From CAIVAT01 sp049317265 (lineage in GTDB: Bacteria; Bacteroidota; Bacteroidia; Bacteroidales; FEN-979): 64,000 bases of DNA. Location: assembly GCA_049317265.1 (NCBI GenBank), contig JBMOIP010000022.1, positions 1-64,000 of the forward strand, given 5' to 3'. Shown here piece by piece: positions 8,410 to 17,741 of the stretch. The stretch's first letter is position 1. Every line of letters begins with the position of its first letter. The position numbers and the translations under genes were made by a program. The notes under the pieces are model-generated. The model did not search any database and was not told the DNA's origin. It saw nothing but the letters and a program-made list of their open reading frames with translations.

Positions 8410-11400
8410 ATGGCTGCCAGGTGGATGCATGCCATTTTGCTGTTGATGATTTTTCTTCCGGTGACTGCAAACTCACAGAACTTTTCCCGTATTAATTCAG
8501 GAACCAAATCAGACATTCGCCAAATCAGGGTGACCAATGATGGCAGTGTCTGTTTTCTTACCGATAAAATCTATGTCCTCGAGGGTGATGCATGGAAAAA
8601 GTCAGACTATCCCATCACCGGATCAATTGATACCTTTGAACCAATTTCAAAGGATGATATCTGGTTCAGTACAACCCTGGAAACAAGCACCTCCATGTTG
8701 TACCACCATCATAATGGAATTACTGAAAATGTTCACTCCCCTTTTGCCAACAATATCTCATTCATTGGTTTTAAGTCAAAACAATTAGGTTTTTTTGCAA
8801 GTTACTCGGATGTTATCATTTATAAAAACGGTCTTTTTGAGCAAGTCAGACCGGTCGGAAACCGTGGTTTTATTTTCAAGGTCTACGGGATGAGCAGTGA
8901 GGAATTCTGGGTGCTGAGTCAGTACAATGAATTTTTCAATTTCAAAGATGGTAAATATCAAAGAGTCTTTGCCGGCAGGATGGTGAAGGATTTTCAGATG
9001 ATCGCCCCCGGTCATGGTTTTGTACTGTGTGAAGATGCGATACTCGAAGTTAATGGGACGAAGGTTCTGCGTCAATATCGTAATGCCTTGCTGAAGACCT
9101 CCCGGAAAATTTGCATACATGATGATAAAATTTGGGTGGTCGGCGAACATGGCCTCATCCTGGTTCAGGAAAACGGGATTTTACGACAGGTCAAATACAA
9201 TGGAAAGGAGACCCTGAACTCCATCGATTTTGGGTTAAACAATGAGATCTGGATCAGTGGTGAAAATGGATTATTGTTGTATTGCGGAGATAAGGAGTTT
9301 CCTGCATACAATGAAAGTTATCCGGGATTCTCCTCCAAAAAACTCATCACTTTCGGTATCGAGGTGGACAATGAATATGGTGTGGCCTTGTCCGATTTCA
9401 ATGGCGACAACTATACCGACATTTATGCAGTGTGCATTTCGGATCCTGACAGGTTGTATGTGAACAAAATGGATCCTGTTCACAAGTCGCCCGATGGATT
9501 TCTCTTCAGGGAGGAAGCCGCCAAACGCGGGGTTTTGGAGTCTGCAGGAAAAAAGCCATCGCCTGTGCCTTCAGAGTTGAAACTGGGGGTCGCAACCGCA
9601 GATGTTGACAATGACGGGGATGAAGATGTCTACCTGGCCTCTCTCAACGGCAAAAATAAACTGCTGTTGAATAACGGTAAAGGATTCTTCAGAAATGTGT
9701 CAGAACAAGGCCATCGGGCCTGTGATGATATGCACCGCTCCAATGCTGCTGCATTTGCTGATGTGGATCTCGATGGCGACCTTGACCTTTTTGCCACCAG
9801 CGAGCAGGGGTCCAACAGGTTATATCTCAATGACGGGAACGCTTATTTTACGGATGTAACTGAAAAGGCAGGTATTTCTTCTACCGGTGGCGGGATGTGT
9901 GCCTCTTTCAGTGATGTGAACGAAGATGGCTATCCCGATCTCTGTGTTACTTTCTGGTACCCCTCAAACAGGATCTACCTCAATGAATCACGAAACGGGA
10001 AAGTGAAGTTTCGTGAAATTACTGAAACCACCGACCTTTCGAAATCGGAACCTGCAAAGAGCAATGCAGTGGTTTTTGCAGATGTCAACAACGATGGCCA
10101 TTCCGACCTGTTTATTGCCAACAGGCATGCTTCCAACAAACTCTACCTGAATGACGGAAAGGGTGCTTTCAGGGATGTTACCACCACATGGTTTGGAAAT
10201 CATGTTTACCTGACCAATGGCGCAGTTTTCGCCGATTTCGACCTCGATGGCTACCAGGATCTCTACATCACGAATGTTGGGGAAAATGTGATGTACCGGA
10301 ACATCCACGGGAAATACTTTGAAGAAGTTACCGGCAAATTCGGAGCGGAACTCAATGGTTATTGCACAGGATGCGCAGCAGGTGATGTTGACAACGACGG
10401 CGATGTTGACCTTTATGCTGCAAATTATATCAATGGCAGCAGCAAGTTGTTCCTGAACAAAATGGAGAAGAAAAATGCGGTTACTATTAAGATTTCCGGG
10501 ACCATTTCCAACCGGAACGGGGTAGGAACCAAGGTGTTTTTATATGCCTGCAGAGCGGGGGGTAAAGCCGATTCACTGGCCGGCTTTCGCGAAATCAGCG
10601 GTGGAGGAGGTTATGGTTCTGCTTCGGCCAAAGAAGCAATTTTTGCGTTGATGCCGGGGACCGATTATTATGCAGTCGTTACCTTTCCAGCATCCGGTAA
10701 GATGATAAAAACCAATAAAATAGTGGCAGGAAGTGTGGTTAGGATAGATGAGCAGGTCGGCGTTGCCTCGTTTAAGACCCTGGCACGGAAAGCAGTCATC
10801 AGAATTGCATCGGATCCTGAAGCCAGGTTAGAAATTGTCAAATTTGCAGCGGTTCTGATGATGCTGATCACTTATCTCCGGATTCAAAGAAAAGGGCCAT
10901 CTCAGATCAGGCTGACCAGGATGGTGGTATGCCTTACTTTGTTTATCCTCTTTCTTCTTGTTAACCAGTTGTTTTTATACAGTTCATCCATACTCCTCTT
11001 TTTTGTTTCCCCGCTCCTGGTTATTATCGGCTTAACTATTTTGCATTTGGTTACGGAGAGGATCCTCCTGAAACGCCAGGCTGAACAGGAAAAAACCGAG
11101 TTAAGGGAGAAAATTTCAAGAGATCTGCACGACGACCTTGCCTCCACACTTGGGAGTATCTCCATCTATTCCAGCACACTCAAAGGGATGGACGGAGTCT
11201 CCCCGTTAAATTTCCAGAAACTCAGTGCGAAAATTTCCGAGCTGACCCAAACAGCGCTTCAGTCCATTACAGATATTATCTGGATGACCTCCCCCCGGAA
11301 TGATTCCCTCCGCAGTCTGCTGTTAAAAGTGAGCGCCCTCATGTTCGATGTGTTGAATGACAACGGGATCAACTTTATAGAGAACATTCAGCTTCCCGAA

Positions 11401-11709
11401 CACGAAGTAGTGTTGAGTGAAAAACTACGTCATGATACATTTCTTATTCTGAAGGAGGCTATGAACAATGTTATCCGGCATGCGGATGCAAAACAGGTAA
11501 ATCTTTGGGCATCCTATAACGGAAGCACCTGTGTTATCCGGCTGACTGACGATGGAAAGGGATTCCTCGTGAAGGATCTTCCCCGCAAGGGTTCTCATGG
11601 CAATGGGCTGGTCAATATGCGCAGGAGGGCATCAGAGTCGGGGATCAACCTCCAGGTTCAATCCGGTACCGGGTCGGGGAGCCAGATTGAACTCACCTTT
11701 AATATATGA
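8410..11709 (+). CDS. Sensor histidine kinase with double propeller (FG-GAP/VCBS) and ASPIC/UnbV sensor region
   Basis: About 1099 residues. After a signal peptide (MHAILLLMIFLPVTANSQ) come short W-rich blades (DIWFS, EFWVL, KIWVVGEHG, EIWISGENG; about 70-320) like the propellers of two-component regulators. Seven FG-GAP/VCBS repeats with Ca-loop motifs follow (SDFNGDNYTD, ADVDNDGDED, ADVDLDGDLD, SDVNEDGYPD, ADVNNDGHSD, ADFDLDGYQD, GDVDNDGDVD; about 328-665), enough for one seven-bladed propeller. Next is an ASPIC/UnbV-like domain (NRNGVGTKVFL...FREISGGGGYGSAS; about 690-790) and three membrane helices (about 807-885). A HisKA_3 dimerisation domain (SRDLHDDLASTLG, phospho-His near 907) and a HATPase ending HGNGLVNMRRRA complete it. 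The start may be 8359, 8410 or 8425. The NarL-type regulator downstream is the likely partner. Confidence 0.88.
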   Translation: MAARWMHAILLLMIFLPVTANSQNFSRINSGTKSDIRQIRVTNDGSVCFLTDKIYVLEGDAWKKSDYPITGSIDTFEPISKDDIWFSTTLETSTSMLYHHHNGITENVHSPFANNISFIGFKSKQLGFFASYSDVIIYKNGLFEQVRPVGNRGFIFKVYGMSSEEFWVLSQYNEFFNFKDGKYQRVFAGRMVKDFQMIAPGHGFVLCEDAILEVNGTKVLRQYRNALLKTSRKICIHDDKIWVVGEHGLILVQENGILRQVKYNGKETLNSIDFGLNNEIWISGENGLLLYCGDKEFPAYNESYPGFSSKKLITFGIEVDNEYGVALSDFNGDNYTDIYAVCISDPDRLYVNKMDPVHKSPDGFLFREEAAKRGVLESAGKKPSPVPSELKLGVATADVDNDGDEDVYLASLNGKNKLLLNNGKGFFRNVSEQGHRACDDMHRSNAAAFADVDLDGDLDLFATSEQGSNRLYLNDGNAYFTDVTEKAGISSTGGGMCASFSDVNEDGYPDLCVTFWYPSNRIYLNESRNGKVKFREITETTDLSKSEPAKSNAVVFADVNNDGHSDLFIANRHASNKLYLNDGKGAFRDVTTTWFGNHVYLTNGAVFADFDLDGYQDLYITNVGENVMYRNIHGKYFEEVTGKFGAELNGYCTGCAAGDVDNDGDVDLYAANYINGSSKLFLNKMEKKNAVTIKISGTISNRNGVGTKVFLYACRAGGKADSLAGFREISGGGGYGSASAKEAIFALMPGTDYYAVVTFPASGKMIKTNKIVAGSVVRIDEQVGVASFKTLARKAVIRIASDPEARLEIVKFAAVLMMLITYLRIQRKGPSQIRLTRMVVCLTLFILFLLVNQLFLYSSSILLFFVSPLLVIIGLTILHLVTERILLKRQAEQEKTELREKISRDLHDDLASTLGSISIYSSTLKGMDGVSPLNFQKLSAKISELTQTALQSITDIIWMTSPRNDSLRSLLLKVSALMFDVLNDNGINFIENIQLPEHEVVLSEKLRHDTFLILKEAMNNVIRHADAKQVNLWASYNGSTCVIRLTDDGKGFLVKDLPRKGSHGNGLVNMRRRASESGINLQVQSGTGSGSQIELTFNI

Positions 11710-11744
11710 CCCGAATGGGCTATGGCCTATGGTTGTTTTAATAC

Positions 11745-11753
11745 TTAATTTGC
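11745..11753 (+). promoter_or_regulatory. Possible -7 box for the response regulator gene
   Basis: TTAATTTGC, a one-mismatch fit to TAnnTTTGC, 15 bases before the regulator ATG. It lies in the 59-base gap after the kinase gene. Co-transcription with the kinase is an equally good reading. Confidence 0.25.
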
Positions 11754-11768
11754 CGTCAAATTATTCCC

Positions 11769-12401
11769 ATGGAAATTATTACAATCGGAATTGTTGAGGA
11801 TCATTCTGAATTCAGGCAAAGTCTTGTCTTCCTCATCTCCTCATTCACAGCATACCAGGTTGCATGGGCCCTGGGGTCGGTAGAAGAGGCTCTTGACAAT
11901 CAGCCGTCAACGGATGTCATATTACTCGATATCAACCTTCCAAACCTTTCCGGGGTGGAAGCCATTCCGCTGTTCAAGGAGAAGTTTCCAGGTCAGAAGA
12001 TCATCATGCTGACCATCCAGGATGATGCAGACAGTATCCTGAGCGCTATTAAAGCAGGGGCTGACGGCTATATCCTGAAAAAAACAAGTCCGCAGAAGAT
12101 CCTTGAAGCCATTCAGCAGGTATATGAAGGTGGAGCTGCCCTCACTCCGATGGTTGCAAAACAGGTATTGTCATTGTTTCAGCCTGCAAAAGCCCCGGGG
12201 GAGGCCACAACGCTCCTTACTCCGAGGGAGAAGGAGATTTTAACCCTTATCACCCAGGGAATGAGTACCCTTGTAATTGCAGAAAAACGCTTCATCAGTC
12301 CCCAGACTGTCAGAAACCACATCAAGAATATCTACGAAAAACTGCATGTCCACTCCAAGGCACATGCCGTTGCCAAAGCCCTGAAGGAAAAAATCGTCTG
12401 A
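11769..12401 (+). CDS. NarL/LuxR-family response regulator
   Basis: A 210-residue two-domain regulator. The receiver domain (about 1-120) has the acidic pair E10-D11, the phosphoacceptor D54 in VILLDINLPNLSGVEA, the conserved Thr in MLTIQD and Lys in ILKKTSP. The C-terminal LuxR-type helix-turn-helix (about 145-205) reads LTPREKEILTLITQG...FISPQTVRNHIKNIYEKLHVHSKAHAV. It lies 59 bases after the FG-GAP sensor kinase, whose HisKA_3 type normally pairs with NarL-type regulators. It is followed on the same strand by the dockerin-like and cohesin-like surface protein genes, which are plausible targets, though no binding site was identified. Confidence 0.93.
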   Translation: MEIITIGIVEDHSEFRQSLVFLISSFTAYQVAWALGSVEEALDNQPSTDVILLDINLPNLSGVEAIPLFKEKFPGQKIIMLTIQDDADSILSAIKAGADGYILKKTSPQKILEAIQQVYEGGAALTPMVAKQVLSLFQPAKAPGEATTLLTPREKEILTLITQGMSTLVIAEKRFISPQTVRNHIKNIYEKLHVHSKAHAVAKALKEKIV

Positions 12402-12562
12402 TTGAAAATGACGTGAACGGGCTATTGTGACCTTTCTTCATTAGTTTCAATTTTGTTCATCCTCCTTTTAACCATGCTTCTTCCCGATTCCGGAGAATAG
12501 GAATATATGATATTTTAACATGAACAATCAAAATCCAACCACTTAAATTAAAACAGGCTATT

Positions 12563-15500
12563 ATGAAAAATCAACTGCTTTTCCGGACCAACATGCTTTG
12601 GGTAAAGGTGCTGCTCCTTTTCATTTTCTCTTTTTTCATGACTGGAATCCAACAGGGAACCGCACAGGTCACCTTCAGGCAAACCCTGAATGCCGATTTC
12701 AATAAGGGTGTCTTGAACAATGCCGTAGTGGGCAGCGATAATGTTTACTTGCAACTGGGGGCAAGCGATGTGGGTACCTGGCTTACCACAACCGTTCTTC
12801 CGCAAACTCTTTCCGGTCATAAAACTGTTTCGTGGAACGACAAATTTGCCTACATGGTCGGAGGGTACAATAACACCTCCTGTGTGAACAATGTGTATGT
12901 TGCAACGATACAACCTGGCGGAATTACCGGGTGGACCGCGCTGAACCCGCTTCCTGTTGCCTTACGTGATGCTGCCGTGGTGATCGGGACCAATACCATC
13001 TATGTGATGGGGGGGCGCGATGCCACCCAGGTATATAACACCATCTATTATGCCGCCCTCAACAGCGATGGTACGATCGGAGCCTGGCAAACCTCGTCCG
13101 TTAGCCTCCCGGTCAACCTGTGGGGACATACAGCCACTTACCTGATGGGATATATCTATGTAATCGGTGGCTCTTCGAGCGCCAGTAACGAAAATACCGC
13201 GCTGAACACCGTATATACCACAAGGGTCAATGCACTGAATACCCTTTCGGCTTTTACCTCCGGCACCATGCTGACCTACCGCAACAAACACAGCGCAGTA
13301 ACCTACAATAGTAAATTATATGTGCTTGGCGGCTATGACAACAGCGGGGTGAAATCAAATTCCGTATACCTGGGCACGCCGGGTTTAAACGGGGTCATCG
13401 CAGGTTGGGCCCTTGGAACAAATTTGCCGGTGGCAGTAAGCAACCATTCAGCAGTCGTCACAAATGGCGTAATTGCTGTAATGGCCGGTGCTGTAGGAGC
13501 CTCGTTAAGCAATACCGTATACTATGCCAATGCCGATGCAGTTACCCTGACCTGGAATACATCTGCCAATGTAATGTATGACTATACCAAAGATGGGTCT
13601 GCATTTACAGGCAATGGCCAGGCATACTATGCCGGGGGAACGAATTTGTCGGGAACGCCGATCATCAACTGCCGTTTTGCAAACATGGTGTTAACATCCA
13701 ACTACATCGGCCATGGTGTTTTTGTCTCAAACCCGTTTTTTGAACTTGGCGCCGAACGAATGATCAACTCTATTGCCTTCGACAAATCGTATACTGCCCC
13801 GGCAAACCTGCAGGTTAATTACCGCACAGCCGGCAGCGATGGCGTTTGGAGCGACTGGACTGCACTGGTAAATGTAAGCCCGGTTACGGTCAACCTGACA
13901 AAGCAATACCTTCAATATGCCGTTATTTTTACCGGCTCAACTGTTAATAATGTAATCCTGAACGAAATGAGGCTGGTCACTCCGGGCACCCAGCTTGACG
14001 GCAATCTGAATGCCATGCTGACATTTACCCAGGCTGCCAGCCCCTACTGGGCAACCACGGATATTTCATTTACAGCCGGAACCCATACCTTCCAGGCGGG
14101 GACCACTATCCTTTTTCTGCCGGAAACCGGGCTTTCTGTTTCAGCGGCAAATATGATATGTAACGGTACCGTAACCGATTCTGTGAAATTTCTCAGCTAC
14201 ACCAGCGAAACAGGCAAATGGGACGGCTTGTATTTTAGTCCTGAGAGCGATAACGGGGTCTCTTCCCAGTTCAACTATACGGTCATATCCAATGCGGGTT
14301 TTGGATCCAACAATGCAAATCTTTATTGCAACCAGACAAATGAGCCATTGTTGTCAAGGTGCAGCATCAGGAGTGCTGATGGAAACGGGATACGGCTGGA
14401 GACATCCAACCTTGTCATACAAAACTCTGTCATTCGTGGCAATTCGGAAATCGGGTTGTATTTAAGCAGTTCAAATCCTACCCTGGTTTCCAGCTTCATC
14501 TCCTATAATGGCGGTGCCGGAGTATATCTCACCTCAACGGCCTCACTCCCAAACTACTCGGGTACAACCATTAACAATAACCTATATGCCATCTATTATC
14601 CGACGGCAAGCATCTCCGTTTCACAACACCTGGGCACCTTGACGCTGAGCAACAATACCTATAACGGCGTGTGTTTACCCGGTGGTGATATCTCTGAAAA
14701 CTATCGTTGGAATTCGCTCTCCTATCCGATATTTGTCATGGATAACATTAAAATCGGAAAATATTATTCGGTATCCCGTTTGACCATCGAACCCGGGAAT
14801 ACGATTAAAATGGCGCCGGGCAAAAGTATTCAGGTCGGATTTGCCACCAGCTATCCGTATGGAGGGGAGTTGTATGCCATTGGTGTTTCAGACAGTCTGA
14901 TCAATTTCACATCCATCAATGGCCTGTCCGGCGGCTGGGAAGGAATCTATTTCCACGATTTAAGCGATTATAGCGGAGCAACATCCGTGATGGATTATTG
15001 TAAAGTGGAGAAGGGTAATGCCTATAACATGTACATTGAAAATACCTATCAGCCAAGCATAAACCATGGTGTCATCCAAAATGCCGCGATGGATGGATTA
15101 AAATTCTACGGGGCCTACAACACCGTCATGAACTCCACCATCACCGGGAACGGCCGTTACCCGGTCTATTTCTCAGAACCACATACCTTTCCTGTGCTTA
15201 ATGGAAACACCTATTCGCTTAATGGCATCAACCTTATCGGTTATTGCGGGGGAACCATCGGAGATAACCGTACGTTTCAGAATGACGGTATCGGGTACCA
15301 TGTTCTGGACAATATCATTATCGGCAAATACTACAGTGTATGCCGTCTTACCATTGAACCGGGACTGACACTCTCTTTTGCCAATGGAAAAGGAATCCAG
15401 GTTGGAATCTCCACCAGCTATCCATACGGAGGGGAGTTGTATGCAGAGGGTAAATCAGACAGCATCATCATCATGAAGCCTTACAGCGGCGTGACCGGCG

Positions 15501-17728
15501 ACTGGAGCGGCATCTATTTCCAGGATCAAAGCGATTACAACGGGGCTGCCAGCAGGCTGAAATATTGTACAATTAAAAAGGCAGGCGCCTATAATGTGCT
15601 CTGTGAAAACACAGGGAGCGTCACCATCGACCATTGTACTTTATCGGAAGCATTAACCGATGGACTTAGATACAATGCGGGCTATGGTTCGTTTAACTAT
15701 TGTGCTTTCAACAATAACGGAAGGTACCCGGTCAATTTTCTCGACTGGACGTCAGCTCCGCTTCATGGCAATAATACTTTCCTGGGCAATGCGGTGAACA
15801 TGATGGCTTTGTCGGGGGGAACCTACACGGAAAACAGGACCTTTGAAAAGGATAATGCCGAATACCTGGTTTTAGATCATATCGTGGTTGGAAAGTATTA
15901 TAGTATCAGCAGGATAACCATTGAACCCGGGGTCACCATGAATTTCGCATCAGGGAAATATATCCAGGTGGGATTTTCCAACAGCTATCCCTATGGTGGA
16001 GAGTTGAATGCCGTCGGGAAGGCCGATAGTCTTATAACCTTTACCCCGGCAAGCGGAGTTACCGGCGATTGGAATGGTATTTATTTCCATGATATGAGTG
16101 ATTATAACGGTGCTACGAACTTACTTACCTATTGTGTGATAAGGAAAGCCAATGTCTATAATGTGAAAAGTGAATCGTCTTCACAACCTGTTCTCGATCA
16201 TTGCACACTGACTCAAGCCATTGGCAACGGGTTGAGTATTTACAGTTCAAGCCTGACCATCAGGAATTCCACGTTTTCCTATAATACCGTACATGGTATT
16301 TACCTTGAGGGCACAGGAACTGCCACCCTTGGGAATACGGACGCCTATACCAGCAACCTTTACAATAATGGCTCTTTCGAACTCTATAACAACTCCACCG
16401 CCGACATCAATGCCAGGTACAATTATTGGGGAACCGGCGATTCCACCATGGTGGCATACAGAATCTACGATAAATCAGATAATACTGCCAAAGGGAGGGT
16501 TAATTTCGGGCCATTTGCCCAGGTTCCATCGCTGTCAACACCTTCAACCTTGCTGGGAGGTACTGTGAAATATGCAAATTTAACTGCAAACCCGATAAAA
16601 ACAGCGGCAATGACGGTTAAAAATTTCAGCAATACAGCGATTGCCTCTACCACAACGAATACCTCCGGGGTATATGCATTTCCGTCATTTGTTTCAGGCA
16701 ATTACAAGATGACCATCGTACCGTCAGCCGTTTGGGGAGGGGTCAACTCAACCGATGCGCTCAATATCCTCAACCACTTTGCACAGATTACGCCGCTTAC
16801 GGGCATGAAACTCGCTGCAGCAGATGTTAACTACAGCCATAGTGTGAACGGAACCGATGCCATGCTCATGATGAAACGCTATACGGGTATGATCACCTCC
16901 TTCGCTGCCGGAGATTACCTATATCATACCGATACATTGATCGTCAATGGAGGCAACGTAACAAACAACCTTAAAATGCTCTGTTTTGGGGATGTCAACG
17001 CAACTTATGCTCCTGCCAAGAAAAGTGCCTCCTCAACAGGGCTGGTTCTCGAAGGCTCCCTGTTGGTTGATTCCTATTCTGAATTCGATTTTCCGGTGAA
17101 ACTGAAAACCGCTATGCAGGTCGGTGCAGTATCCCTTGGCTTCTATTATCCTGCAGATTTCCTGGAAATTACCGGCGCCAGGCTGGTAAACGGAGTAACG
17201 GGATTCTCATGGACTGCCATTGACGGACTTTTCCGGATGGGGTGGTGTGACATGAATGCAATGAATGTTGGCAATGATGAGGTTGTGGTTGTCCTGACAA
17301 TGAAGGCCAAAGACCTCTCGGGACTCACTGCCGGAATTGCACTGGATATCTATGAAGATTGCGAATTTGCTGATGCTTTGGCCACTCCCAACGACCTGGA
17401 AGTTGTGTCAATTCCAACCATTAATACTACTTTAACCGGCATCAACCCAACAGGAGGGATTGGAGGAATCTCCGTCTATCCCAACCCGGTTTCGCAAAAT
17501 TCCATGGTAGAATTCTCTCTTGATAAGCCGGGATATGTAAAAATGTCACTTTTAAATATGGTTGGTGCCCCAATAATGGCCATTGCCTCCGGGGATTTTA
17601 CAGCGGGAAATCACAAAGTGGCGATCAGGGCGGCAAATTTCAAGCCAGGTATCTATTTGCTGAAAATCGAAAACTCAAGTAGCGGGAATACCAGTTATGA
17701 CATGGTTAAGATCGTGGTATCTAACTAA
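12563..17728 (+). CDS. Giant secreted Kelch / beta-helix / dockerin-like protein with T9SS tail
   Basis: 1721 residues. Signal peptide near MLWVKVLLLFIFSFFMTGIQQGTAQ. Kelch-like blades (about 72-375: AYMVGGYNN, IYVMGGRD, IYVIGGSS, LYVLGGYDN). A right-handed parallel beta-helix (about 480-1310) contains three large repeats of 189 residues. After a carboxypeptidase-regulatory-like stretch comes a dockerin-like region (about 1385-1475): the loop DVNYSHSVNGTD keeps the D1/N3/S5/N9/D12 Ca pattern, while a preceding loop (GGVNSTDALNIL) keeps only its second half. A cohesin-like beta domain follows (about 1490-1620), then a type A T9SS sorting domain (ISVYPNPVSQ...PGIYLLKI). It should be exported by T9SS and held at or released from the surface. 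The ligand is unknown; beta-helices of this kind often bind or cleave polysaccharides, but no catalytic motif was recognised. Confidence 0.85.
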   Translation: MKNQLLFRTNMLWVKVLLLFIFSFFMTGIQQGTAQVTFRQTLNADFNKGVLNNAVVGSDNVYLQLGASDVGTWLTTTVLPQTLSGHKTVSWNDKFAYMVGGYNNTSCVNNVYVATIQPGGITGWTALNPLPVALRDAAVVIGTNTIYVMGGRDATQVYNTIYYAALNSDGTIGAWQTSSVSLPVNLWGHTATYLMGYIYVIGGSSSASNENTALNTVYTTRVNALNTLSAFTSGTMLTYRNKHSAVTYNSKLYVLGGYDNSGVKSNSVYLGTPGLNGVIAGWALGTNLPVAVSNHSAVVTNGVIAVMAGAVGASLSNTVYYANADAVTLTWNTSANVMYDYTKDGSAFTGNGQAYYAGGTNLSGTPIINCRFANMVLTSNYIGHGVFVSNPFFELGAERMINSIAFDKSYTAPANLQVNYRTAGSDGVWSDWTALVNVSPVTVNLTKQYLQYAVIFTGSTVNNVILNEMRLVTPGTQLDGNLNAMLTFTQAASPYWATTDISFTAGTHTFQAGTTILFLPETGLSVSAANMICNGTVTDSVKFLSYTSETGKWDGLYFSPESDNGVSSQFNYTVISNAGFGSNNANLYCNQTNEPLLSRCSIRSADGNGIRLETSNLVIQNSVIRGNSEIGLYLSSSNPTLVSSFISYNGGAGVYLTSTASLPNYSGTTINNNLYAIYYPTASISVSQHLGTLTLSNNTYNGVCLPGGDISENYRWNSLSYPIFVMDNIKIGKYYSVSRLTIEPGNTIKMAPGKSIQVGFATSYPYGGELYAIGVSDSLINFTSINGLSGGWEGIYFHDLSDYSGATSVMDYCKVEKGNAYNMYIENTYQPSINHGVIQNAAMDGLKFYGAYNTVMNSTITGNGRYPVYFSEPHTFPVLNGNTYSLNGINLIGYCGGTIGDNRTFQNDGIGYHVLDNIIIGKYYSVCRLTIEPGLTLSFANGKGIQVGISTSYPYGGELYAEGKSDSIIIMKPYSGVTGDWSGIYFQDQSDYNGAASRLKYCTIKKAGAYNVLCENTGSVTIDHCTLSEALTDGLRYNAGYGSFNYCAFNNNGRYPVNFLDWTSAPLHGNNTFLGNAVNMMALSGGTYTENRTFEKDNAEYLVLDHIVVGKYYSISRITIEPGVTMNFASGKYIQVGFSNSYPYGGELNAVGKADSLITFTPASGVTGDWNGIYFHDMSDYNGATNLLTYCVIRKANVYNVKSESSSQPVLDHCTLTQAIGNGLSIYSSSLTIRNSTFSYNTVHGIYLEGTGTATLGNTDAYTSNLYNNGSFELYNNSTADINARYNYWGTGDSTMVAYRIYDKSDNTAKGRVNFGPFAQVPSLSTPSTLLGGTVKYANLTANPIKTAAMTVKNFSNTAIASTTTNTSGVYAFPSFVSGNYKMTIVPSAVWGGVNSTDALNILNHFAQITPLTGMKLAAADVNYSHSVNGTDAMLMMKRYTGMITSFAAGDYLYHTDTLIVNGGNVTNNLKMLCFGDVNATYAPAKKSASSTGLVLEGSLLVDSYSEFDFPVKLKTAMQVGAVSLGFYYPADFLEITGARLVNGVTGFSWTAIDGLFRMGWCDMNAMNVGNDEVVVVLTMKAKDLSGLTAGIALDIYEDCEFADALATPNDLEVVSIPTINTTLTGINPTGGIGGISVYPNPVSQNSMVEFSLDKPGYVKMSLLNMVGAPIMAIASGDFTAGNHKVAIRAANFKPGIYLLKIENSSSGNTSYDMVKIVVSN
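14681..16330 (+). repeat. Three in-frame ~567-bp repeats inside the beta-helix region
   Basis: The motif encoding TIEPG begins at 14783, 15350 and 15917: two successive intervals of exactly 567 bases (189 codons). Each unit starts with a GG..-(D/E)N block (14681, 15248, 15815) and contains the landmarks IGKYYS or VGKYYS, IQVG, SYPYGGEL, GIYF and SDYNGA (SDYSGA in unit 1). The third unit loses similarity near its end. The nucleotide copies have diverged visibly, so the triplication is not recent. Confidence 0.8.
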
Positions 17729-17741
17729 CAATCTCTGCGCT

